Shown here piece by piece: positions 56,893 to 64,000 of a stretch of 64,000 bases of DNA. Both the position numbers and the translations under genes were made by a program. Source of the stretch: Chlorobiota bacterium (GTDB lineage Bacteria; Bacteroidota; Ignavibacteria; OLB7); assembly GCA_016700335.1 (NCBI GenBank), contig CP065014.1, positions 1,773,001 through 1,837,000 of the forward strand. The letters are read 5' to 3'. How positions within the stretch are numbered: the stretch's first letter is position 1; every line of letters starts with the position of its first letter. The notes beneath the pieces are model-generated. The model was not told where the DNA came from, made no database searches, and saw nothing but the letters and a program-made list of their open reading frames with translations.

Positions 56893-58947
56893 TTATCCTT
56901 CTATATCAGGATTTTTTTCATTGTTAGAAGAATCTTCAGCAACAATTGTATTTGATTCAACTTCAACTTCAGATTCAGTTGAATTAACAACTTCTTGAAC
57001 AACTGCCTGAGATTCTACGATAACTTCTTCTTTATTAAGAGTAGTAGAAATTTCTTCAACACTTGGAGCTTCATTAATTTCATTTAATATTGGCACATCA
57101 TTAATAACATTTGTTTCAATAAAATCATCAGTTTTTAATGAAGTATTAATATCAGAATCTGAATAGTTTGGTTTAAAATCAGCTAAATCACCAAAAGCAA
57201 ATTCACTTTCTAAAGGGGCAGCAGCATCACCTAAATCAACAAGGATATCACTTTTTGCATTTGAATCTGATTGAGGAACTGGATGTTCAACAAAATAAGC
57301 AGCTTGTTCGTCTTCAGGTAAACTTCTTAAGGCATCAACAGCTGATAAAATAATCTTTCTTTGTTCAGCATCAAACTCTATGATTTTTAAAGGAAGAATA
57401 TCCCCAATTCTAAAGAATTGAGAGACATTTCTAACAGGAGCAAATGCTAATTGAGAATTTGGAACATATCCTTCAACTCCATGTTTAATTTCAACTACTA
57501 CACCTTTATCTATAATTCTTGTAATAGTTCCTTTCATATCTGTTCCAATTTTAAAATCATCAACACAATCTTCCCAAGGATTTGGTGTAACTTGTTTATG
57601 ACCTAAAGCAATTCTTCTTTGAACAGAATCTACACCTAAAATAAGAACTTCTAATTCATCTCCTTTTGCTACAACTTCACCTGGATGACGAAGTTTCTTT
57701 GTCCAGCTTAAATCAGAAATATGAACTAATCCTTCAACTCCTGTTTCAAGTTCTGCAAATACTCCAAAGTTAGCTAGATTTTTAACAACTGCTTTTTGAA
57801 TTGAACCTATAGGATATTTTTGTAATAAAATTTCCCAAGGATCTGCTTCAAGTTGTTTTATTCCTAAAGATATTTTCTTTTCTATTTTATCTATTGCTAA
57901 AACAACACATTCTACTTCTTGACCCATATTAAACATTTGTGATGGATGCTTTACATGTTGTGTCCATGACATTTCTGAAATATGAATCAGACCTTCTATT
58001 CCTTTCTCTATTTCAATGAAAGCACCATAATCTGTTAATGAAACAATTTTTCCATTTACTTTTTGTCCTATAGTAATTTTAGAATCAATATCATCCCATG
58101 GATGAGCAATTAATTGTTTGATACCTAAAGATATACGTTTAGTTTCTTTATCGTACTCAATAACAACTACTTGAATCTCTTGATCTAATTGAACTACTTC
58201 TGATGGATGGTTAACACGTCCCCATGATAAATCTGTTATGTGTACTAATCCATCAACACCACCTAAATCAACGAATATACCAAAATCAGCAATTGCCTTT
58301 ACAATACCTTTCAACACCATTCCCTTCTCAAGTTTTGTAAGCATTTCCTCTCTTTGTGTTGCCAATTCTTCTTCAAGCAATACTTTATGAGATACTACAA
58401 CATTCTCATTTGGATGATTTATCTTAACAACTCTAACATCTAACTCACGCCCAACCAATGCATCAAAATCTCTTACAGGACGAACATCAACTTGTGAACC
58501 TGGTAAAAATGCATCAATACCTAGTAAATTTGCTACTAAACCACCTTTAGTTCTTCGAGTAAGAGTAACTTTAACAACTTCTTGAGTTTCGTGTAATTTA
58601 AGAACTTTTTCCCAAACTTGAAGAAAGTCAACTTTTCTACGATTTAATTTTAATTTTCCATCGTTATCTTCAGTTGCTTCAACCATAACCTCAACTTCAT
58701 CACCTGCTTTAATATCAGGCATACTTAAAAATTCACTTCTTGGTATTGTAGCCTCAGATTTATAACCAATATCAACAGTTACATTTCCATCAGCCACAGA
58801 TACAACACGCCCTTTAACTACATCATTTTGATTAACTAAAGTAACATTTTGTTCGTAAATTTTCATTAACTCAAGATACTCTTCTGGAGTATAACCACTA
58901 TGAACTAAATACTTGAGTGCTCTGCCTTTTAAATTAGTTTCCTGCAT
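56893..58947 (-). CDS. rpsA: 30S ribosomal protein S1
   Basis: 684 residues with six S1 RNA-binding repeats (GRVVSVADGNVTVDIGYKSE; LTRRTKGGLVANLLGIDAFL; GIVKAIADFGIFVDLGGVDG; GKIVSLTDYGAFIEIEKGIE; KNLANFGVFAELETGVEG; GTITRIIDKGVVVEIKHGVE). The end (about 560-684) is a Glu/Asp/Ser-rich acidic tail. S1 guides mRNAs to the 30S subunit, which matters in genomes that use few Shine-Dalgarno sites. The gene stands alone with its own terminator. Confidence 0.95.
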   Translation of the reverse strand: MQETNLKGRALKYLVHSGYTPEEYLELMKIYEQNVTLVNQNDVVKGRVVSVADGNVTVDIGYKSEATIPRSEFLSMPDIKAGDEVEVMVEATEDNDGKLKLNRRKVDFLQVWEKVLKLHETQEVVKVTLTRRTKGGLVANLLGIDAFLPGSQVDVRPVRDFDALVGRELDVRVVKINHPNENVVVSHKVLLEEELATQREEMLTKLEKGMVLKGIVKAIADFGIFVDLGGVDGLVHITDLSWGRVNHPSEVVQLDQEIQVVVIEYDKETKRISLGIKQLIAHPWDDIDSKITIGQKVNGKIVSLTDYGAFIEIEKGIEGLIHISEMSWTQHVKHPSQMFNMGQEVECVVLAIDKIEKKISLGIKQLEADPWEILLQKYPIGSIQKAVVKNLANFGVFAELETGVEGLVHISDLSWTKKLRHPGEVVAKGDELEVLILGVDSVQRRIALGHKQVTPNPWEDCVDDFKIGTDMKGTITRIIDKGVVVEIKHGVEGYVPNSQLAFAPVRNVSQFFRIGDILPLKIIEFDAEQRKIILSAVDALRSLPEDEQAAYFVEHPVPQSDSNAKSDILVDLGDAAAPLESEFAFGDLADFKPNYSDSDINTSLKTDDFIETNVINDVPILNEINEAPSVEEISTTLNKEEVIVESQAVVQEVVNSTESEVEVESNTIVAEDSSNNEKNPDIEG

Positions 58948-59221
58948 AAAAGTTTTGTAAATTTGTTCGTAACTAAATCAATTTATTTTGCTATTTAAAT
59001 AGTTTATGTATGACAGTCTTATTTTTAACAAACTACGCAGCTGTAATACTTAAACTTCTTCAAACCACAATAATAAATAATTGTAATTACGATAGAAAGA
59101 TTAGAATTAATAATTTTTGTTAATTAACGTAGTTCAACCCATACCAATATTTCGGGCAGGGTTGCAAAAATAACTTAACTTTTGTTAATGACCAAATTTT
59201 CCATAATTAATCATTTCATAA

Positions 59222-60607
59222 ATGTCTTTTAGTAATAAATATAATTTTAATATATATCAAGTATTTTATTCTATTACGTTAATTTTCTGTTTAATCAGCT
59301 TAGATTTTAGCAACAATCTTTTAAAGGATTTCTATCTCTATTCTAGCTTAATGATATCATGTTCTATTTTTTTATATTTTGTTTTTTGGATAATTAACAA
59401 GAATAAAATAAATGTAACTTTAAATTTTGTTTTTATTATAGCTATTGTAAGTAGGTTAATTGTTTTACCAATGAACCCAACATTATCGGATGATGCTTAT
59501 AGATTTTTATGGGATGGAAGATTAATTGTAAATAATGTAAACCCATACAAATTAGTTCCTTCGGATTCAGGATTAAAAATCTTTCAAGATGAACTGTATA
59601 ACCATCAAGCTTATCCAAATTTTCATACAGTTTATCCTCCGTTAACTCAGTTTTTTTTTGCAATTAGTTACTATATAGGAAAATTATTTTCAAGTAACTT
59701 ATTGTCAGGTTTTTTTGTTTTAAAAATCATTTTTTTTATATTTGAATTACTTTCAATTGTATTATTATACAAGATTATAAATAAAATCAAGAAACCAAAT
59801 AATTTACTAATTCTTTATGCATGGAATCCATTAGTTATAATTGAAATTTGTGGACAAGGGCATACTGACGGGCTTTGGGTATTTTCTATGTTAGCTTTTT
59901 TGTATTATTTTTCAAAGAATAAAAGAGCATTATCAGCTCTATTTTTATCTTTTGGTGTTTCATTTAGAATATTGCCAATTATTCTCTTTCCATTATTTAT
60001 AAAATTCAATAAGAATAAAAAACTGTTAGTTTCAATTGTATTGATTGTTTCAACATTGTTTCTTTGCATTCCATTATTAGAATTAGAATCACTTATCAAT
60101 ACTGTAAATGTACTTAAGAAATTTACAAATTATTTTGAATTTAATGGAGGGGTTTATTACTTAATAAAATTTTGTTTAGATTTGTTTCATATTAAACCTT
60201 CAAATTATTTCACAGGATTAACCTTATCAATTTTAACAATTGTTATTACTTTATTAATAACTTTTAAAAAAAATATTTACAAACTTGACAATGATTTTCT
60301 GATTGATTTAATAAATAGAATTTTAATTATTTTAACAATTCAAATTTCATTTTCAGCTAAAGTTCATGTTTGGTATTATATAACACCTTTGTGTATTTCA
60401 ATCTTATCAAACAAAATTAACTTTAGAAATGCTTGGCTTTGGATGTGTTGTATTGCGCCATTAACATATTACAAAAATTTTAACATTTTTGAACTAAATC
60501 AATTAATTTTTATTGTTATAGAATGGCTAATTTTCTTTTATTTAATTTTTAATAAACCAATTTACAGAGTAGTAACAAATTTGTTTAAAATTCAATTAAA
60601 TAGTTAA
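59222..60607 (+). CDS. integral membrane GT-C type glycosyltransferase
   Basis: 461 residues with about ten or more membrane helices. The first loop has the GT-C acidic pair (PTLSDDAYRFLWDGRL) followed by NPYKLVPSD and HTVYPPLTQF, and later YAWNPLVIIEICGQGHTDGLW. This is the pattern of polyprenyl-phosphate-dependent mannosyl- or arabinosyltransferases (GT87/DUF2029-like). The sugar and acceptor are unknown. It lies between rpsA (divergent) and a convergent TPR gene. Confidence 0.75.
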   Translation: MSFSNKYNFNIYQVFYSITLIFCLISLDFSNNLLKDFYLYSSLMISCSIFLYFVFWIINKNKINVTLNFVFIIAIVSRLIVLPMNPTLSDDAYRFLWDGRLIVNNVNPYKLVPSDSGLKIFQDELYNHQAYPNFHTVYPPLTQFFFAISYYIGKLFSSNLLSGFFVLKIIFFIFELLSIVLLYKIINKIKKPNNLLILYAWNPLVIIEICGQGHTDGLWVFSMLAFLYYFSKNKRALSALFLSFGVSFRILPIILFPLFIKFNKNKKLLVSIVLIVSTLFLCIPLLELESLINTVNVLKKFTNYFEFNGGVYYLIKFCLDLFHIKPSNYFTGLTLSILTIVITLLITFKKNIYKLDNDFLIDLINRILIILTIQISFSAKVHVWYYITPLCISILSNKINFRNAWLWMCCIAPLTYYKNFNIFELNQLIFIVIEWLIFFYLIFNKPIYRVVTNLFKIQLNS

Positions 60608-60626
60608 CCTTATCAGATTTAAAACT

Positions 60627-61421
60627 TTATTTTAATGCTGATAAAATCTGGGCTGCACGTGTTCCTTGAACAGATTTAGGATTAATTTCAACCACTTTTT
60701 TTAACCAATATAAAGTTGAATCTTTATTCTTGTTTACAACTTGTAAAAGAGCATATTGATAACAAGCAATTTGGTGCTTTGGATTCTTTGCAATTATTGC
60801 TCTATGCTCTTCTAATGAGCCTTCTAAGTCACCAGATTCATACATAGAATACGCCATATCTGTTCTTGCATCTAAATTATCTGAATTTTTATAAACATAA
60901 TTTTTGTACTGTTGTAATGCCTCATTATACATTCCAGCATCATATAACGCATTAGCTAATTTTAAATTTAATGAGTCAGTTGGATTTCCTAAATACGATT
61001 TTTTTAAATCTTCAATTAGCTTTAATTGTCCTGGAGTAGCATTAACTTTTGATTCTGTTCCCTGATTTTTATTAATACTTGAATGTGGATCAATACTATC
61101 TCTTTCTGAAACAATTTCTTGTTTAGGACCTTTCACTTCCTTAGGTGTTGAAACAAAATAAATAATGAAACTTAAAAATGTAATTCCAATAAATAAATAC
61201 AAAATGTCTTTAACTGATAGTACATTAGATTTAAATTCATTTGAAACATTTTTAGTAATTGAATCAGATTCTAATTTATCATTTACTATTTCATTTGATA
61301 ATTGAATATTATCAGAAATTTCAACATTATTAGTTAATAATTCTTCACCACAATTCTTACAATTTACATCAGAATTTTCACATAATGCCCCACAACCAAT
61401 ACAATACTTTTTATTTTTCAT
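60627..61421 (-). CDS. zinc-ribbon / membrane / TPR protein
   Basis: 264 residues: an N-terminal zinc ribbon (CIGCGALCENSDVNCKNCG, two CxxC-like knuckles), a linker, one membrane helix (DILYLFIGITFLSFIIYFV), and a C-terminal TPR block (about 135-255; NEALQQYKNYVYKNSDNLDA, GDLEGSLEEHRAIIAKNPKH). The ribbon should face the cytoplasm and the TPRs the periplasm. It may be an assembly scaffold. No specific function is known. Confidence 0.7.
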   Translation of the reverse strand: MKNKKYCIGCGALCENSDVNCKNCGEELLTNNVEISDNIQLSNEIVNDKLESDSITKNVSNEFKSNVLSVKDILYLFIGITFLSFIIYFVSTPKEVKGPKQEIVSERDSIDPHSSINKNQGTESKVNATPGQLKLIEDLKKSYLGNPTDSLNLKLANALYDAGMYNEALQQYKNYVYKNSDNLDARTDMAYSMYESGDLEGSLEEHRAIIAKNPKHQIACYQYALLQVVNKNKDSTLYWLKKVVEINPKSVQGTRAAQILSALK

Positions 61422-61748
61422 TTGTTAATGTAAACTTTTGATTTAAATTTTTGAGCATCATATCTATTAATATTGGAACTGATTTAATTACTGGAATATA
61501 ATTTTCTAACTTAAAATTTTTATTTTGAATGGAATTTTCTAAACCTTTACAGATTACTTTACTTAACAATAAATATAAAAAGATTTAAAATATATTTAAT
61601 GGTTTAAATATTAATGAGTTAAAATAACATTAATAAAACCATCTATTATAAACACTAATTCAAATTCAGTTATTTCCTGTCTTTTTAAACTGAATCTAAT
61701 ATTTCTGATTTAACCAATTATTATTTATTTTTGAACAAATACAACTTT
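61422..61748. other. intergenic, no gene recognised
   Basis: About 330 bp of AT-rich DNA between divergent genes. It must hold two promoters. No exact -7/-33 pair or RNA structure was found by eye. Confidence 0.5.
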
Positions 61749-62600
61749 ATGAAAATTTTTACATTAATTTTAACTCAAATACTATTTACATTTGTAATGC
61801 AATCTTGTTCGGAAGAACCTAAAGAAGAATTACCAAATAAAAATAATGTTGTTTTAGATGAACCTATATTATTACCTTTTGAATCAACTAACGATTTGTT
61901 AGATGTAAAATTGAAAATTAAAGAAAAAAAATTTGATAAATATAACAATCTGGTTTTAAGATTCGAAACAGCTGGCATTGAATTAGGATTACCATCTCAA
62001 AATGAACAATCAAAAGGAGTTGTATATTCTAAAGATGGTGCTTATTTGTGTATCATTTTTGATGGTAAATTAATTCAAAAAACTAATTTACTTGATTCAA
62101 TTGTAATTCCAAAAATATATGGTGGAAGTCATTTTCTAAATGCTTTCATTTGCAGAAGTTGGGGTGAAAGTCTTAAAAATAATGAGTCTAATATAACTGA
62201 TTCAATTGGGGTTGAAATTAAAACTGTAGATAAGAAAAAAACAATTGAAGCAAAAAATTCTATATCAATTAAAGACTCTTTAATTATTGATTCAACTTCA
62301 TTAAATGATCCATTTATTTTCATTTGTTCACCAAATTCAGAACAATTTTCTATTAATGAAGGTAATAATATTCTTTTAGATTTTCAATGTAAAAATGTTG
62401 TACTATCAGATTCTAACTTTAAGATTAGAGTTAGTATTGATGGAAAGAATTTAGGTACTATTTATGATAACAAGCCAAGAATTTTAGCTGGGACAAGAAA
62501 AGGAGTCCATTTAATTAAATTAGAATTATTGACTTCTGAAGGAAAAATTACCCAAGGTAAATATGCAGTTGCAGAAAGAAGTTTTCAAATTACAAACTAA
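61749..62600 (+). CDS. hypothetical lipoprotein
   Basis: 283 residues from the ATG at 61749, which begins a proper lipoprotein signal (MKIFTLILTQILFTFVMQSC, lipidated Cys20); a TTG at 61731 is less likely. The mature part is beta-rich, with a possible Ig-like C-terminal domain (FKIRVSIDGKNLGTIYDN, RKGVHLIKLELL). No family recognised. The superoxide dismutase gene starts 16 bp after its stop codon, so they are probably one operon. Confidence 0.65.
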   Translation: MKIFTLILTQILFTFVMQSCSEEPKEELPNKNNVVLDEPILLPFESTNDLLDVKLKIKEKKFDKYNNLVLRFETAGIELGLPSQNEQSKGVVYSKDGAYLCIIFDGKLIQKTNLLDSIVIPKIYGGSHFLNAFICRSWGESLKNNESNITDSIGVEIKTVDKKKTIEAKNSISIKDSLIIDSTSLNDPFIFICSPNSEQFSINEGNNILLDFQCKNVVLSDSNFKIRVSIDGKNLGTIYDNKPRILAGTRKGVHLIKLELLTSEGKITQGKYAVAERSFQITN

Positions 62601-62616
62601 TATATTACTTAAACAA

Positions 62617-63372
62617 ATGAAAAAATCAAGAAGAGATTTTTTATCTAAAACTGGAGTAGCAACAATTATTGGTACATCAATTTTACATAAAAATGCTACA
62701 GCTTTATTAGATACACCTCAAGGTAATTCCCCTCAAGGCAATACAAATCAAACATCTGGTAAAACTACTAAACATGAATTACCAGCTTTGCCTTATGCTT
62801 ATAATGCATTAGAACCATTTATTGATGAGACTACCATGAAATTACATCATGACAAACATCATCAAGCATATGTAGATGGCTTAAATAAAGCAGAAGGTGA
62901 GTTAGCAAAAGCAAGAGTAAATAATGATTTCTCAATGATTCAACATTGGTCAAAACAATCAGCTTTTCATGGTGGTGGACATTTTTTGCATTCTCTTTTT
63001 TGGAGAATAATGGCAGCTTCAAATAATGGTGGTGGTGGAAAACCTAATGGTGTTTTGTTGGATAAAATTATTGAGGATTTTGGTTCATTTGAAATTTTTC
63101 AAAAACAATTCAATTCTGCTGCAACAACTGTTGAAGGTGGTGGTTGGGCAATATTACATTACAGAAAACAAGATAACAGATTAATAATTCTTCAAGCAGA
63201 AAATCAACATAAATTTTCACAATGGGGTACAACTCCTATTTTGGCAATTGATGTTTGGGAACATGCTTATTATTTAAAATATCAGAATAAAAGAACTGAT
63301 TACGTTAACAGTTGGTGGAATGTGGTAAATTGGAATGAAGTATCAAAGAATTTTATTGAATTGACAAAGTAA
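62617..63372 (+). CDS. Tat-exported iron/manganese superoxide dismutase
   Basis: 251 residues from the ATG at 62617; an upstream in-frame ATG at 62563 would overlap the lipoprotein gene and bury the signal. The N-terminus has a twin-arginine signal (KKSRRDFLSKTG, then a hydrophobic core), so the enzyme should act outside the cytoplasm. Metal ligands: HHDKHHQAYVD, SAFHGGGHFLHSLFW and DVWEHAYYLKY. The Fe/Mn choice is not certain. It removes superoxide. A terminator follows. Confidence 0.9.
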   Translation: MKKSRRDFLSKTGVATIIGTSILHKNATALLDTPQGNSPQGNTNQTSGKTTKHELPALPYAYNALEPFIDETTMKLHHDKHHQAYVDGLNKAEGELAKARVNNDFSMIQHWSKQSAFHGGGHFLHSLFWRIMAASNNGGGGKPNGVLLDKIIEDFGSFEIFQKQFNSAATTVEGGGWAILHYRKQDNRLIILQAENQHKFSQWGTTPILAIDVWEHAYYLKYQNKRTDYVNSWWNVVNWNEVSKNFIELTK

Positions 63373-63392
63373 AATAGTTTTCTATAAAATAT

Positions 63393-63427
63393 AAAAAAAG
63401 CGGAAAGAATTATCTTCCCGCTTTTTT
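63393..63427. terminator. intrinsic terminator between the dismutase and a convergent T9SS gene
   Basis: AAAAAAAGCGG-AAAG (63393-63406) pairs with CTTC-CCGCTTTTTTA (63414-63428), with one A-C mismatch. A/T tracts on both sides make it bidirectional. Confidence 0.75.
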
Positions 63428-63444
63428 ATTAAATCACCAAAATT

Positions 63445-64000
63445 TTATTTTACCACAACTATTTGTTTTGTAAATGTTTTATCACCAACTTTTAAACTAA
63501 TTGTGTAATTCCCACTTGAAAATCCATCAGTTGATATATTTGCTTTATTAGGACCTACATTTGTATTTAACAATCCTTCTGAAACTTTCTCTCCATTTAC
63601 ATTAAACATGGAAAACTCTGCTCTTTTGTTAGTATTAGAATAAAATTCAATATTCAATGCATCAGTAACTGGATTTGGGAATAAATTAAATTGATTTTCA
63701 ACTGTATTATCATTTATACCAGCAGGTGGAACCTTAACACCCCAATTTGATTGGATTACTTCATTGGTAGTTTTGTTTTGTAAGAATGCAACAACTTCTA
63801 AGTTTTCAAAATTTTCTACTGAATGTTCAGTAGCTAATTTAATTCTATTAGCTGAAGCTCCATCTTTTGATAATCTATAGCTACCTTTAAATTCATAATC
63901 AAAACTCTTAGTAACTTTTGTACCTTTTGTTAATCCAGTAAATGCAGTTCCATTTTGATCTGGTAACATTTTCTTTACTACATCTTCAAATTCAACTTCA
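63445..64000 (-). CDS. C-terminal part of a secreted T9SS type A protein (5' end outside the window)
   Basis: The frame is open through the last base, so the ATG at 63969 is internal. The visible 185 residues contain a beta-rich domain (ENLEVVAFLQNKTTNEVIQS) like the Omp28/thioredoxin-like outer-membrane group, and a T9SS type A domain (LFPNPVTDALNIEF, GNYTISLKVGDKTF, KQIVVVK). The Omp28 link is a guess from memory. It is convergent with the superoxide dismutase. Confidence 0.8.
   Translation of the reverse strand, partial: EVEFEDVVKKMLPDQNGTAFTGLTKGTKVTKSFDYEFKGSYRLSKDGASANRIKLATEHSVENFENLEVVAFLQNKTTNEVIQSNWGVKVPPAGINDNTVENQFNLFPNPVTDALNIEFYSNTNKRAEFSMFNVNGEKVSEGLLNTNVGPNKANISTDGFSSGNYTISLKVGDKTFTKQIVVVK

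Noticed and set aside
1..64000. CRISPR array, rRNA operon, prophage or replication origin
   Set aside because: No regular spacer repeats, no rRNA sequence, no structural phage genes and no DnaA-box cluster were found.

Overview
The window is AT-rich chromosomal DNA, packed on both strands and without rRNA. Several signs point to a member of the Bacteroidota/Chlorobi/Ignavibacteria-Kapabacteria branch. At least seven proteins end in type IX secretion (T9SS) type A sorting domains, including the PNPFNPNT form. Two promoters match the Bacteroidota-type TTG-N19-TAnnTTTG pattern. Shine-Dalgarno sequences are largely absent. Gene content includes DUF4286, SBBP-repeat proteins, the TSP3-OmpA architecture and a six-domain ribosomal protein S1 with an acidic tail. 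The phylum is an inference from these features; no rRNA is available to confirm it.

Layout. 1-7 kb: end of a secreted T9SS protein, an OmpA-like protein, P5C dehydrogenase, a sialidase-like T9SS protein and a CrcB fluoride channel. 7-9.7 kb: an ECF sigma factor with a probable membrane partner, then divergent greA and purC sharing a short regulatory region. 9.8-13.5 kb: a minus-strand cluster with nanE, a membrane SRPBCC protein, a luciferase-domain protein and a class V aminotransferase. 13.6-25.5 kb: mostly core metabolism and repair (lipoprotein, pccB, gdhA, hisC, SCO1/SenC, a conserved unknown, aroA, uvrA, ogt). 25.7-32 kb: two large surface proteins (TSP3-OmpA and SBBP/Ig/T9SS). 32-34.2 kb: DUF4286, a TauE/SafE-like permease, tRNA-Gln and tRNA-Glu, and a membrane ferredoxin. 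34.2-39 kb: an outer-membrane/secreted operon of three genes. 39-45 kb: pyrE, a stand-alone AtuA C-terminal domain, a frameshifted plsC, and a three-gene cluster with a DUF1175 protein.

45.3-50 kb: a TPR-adenylate cyclase, then an accessory-looking stretch with a COG4705-like membrane protein, a DinB-like protein, a tyrosine-recombinase remnant, possible IS debris and tRNA-Phe. 50-64 kb: a conserved unknown, a large Asp-box propeller T9SS protein, a Tat-exported phosphoesterase, long-form RmlA, rpsA, a GT-C glycosyltransferase, a zinc-ribbon/TPR protein, a lipoprotein, a Tat-exported superoxide dismutase and the end of another T9SS protein.

I see no large, obviously new defence or biosynthetic system. 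The points most worth following are: a promoter, a palindrome and a terminator-like hairpin in the greA leader, resembling the idea of E. coli GraL; a DUF1175 gene behind a large membrane-anchored protein, as in the E. coli yfaA-yfaT order but without the macroglobulin; a T9SS pre-protein that is almost only signal peptide plus sorting domain; a 938-residue secreted protein whose signal peptide can only be read from a non-standard start; and a decayed integrase beside tRNA-Phe.
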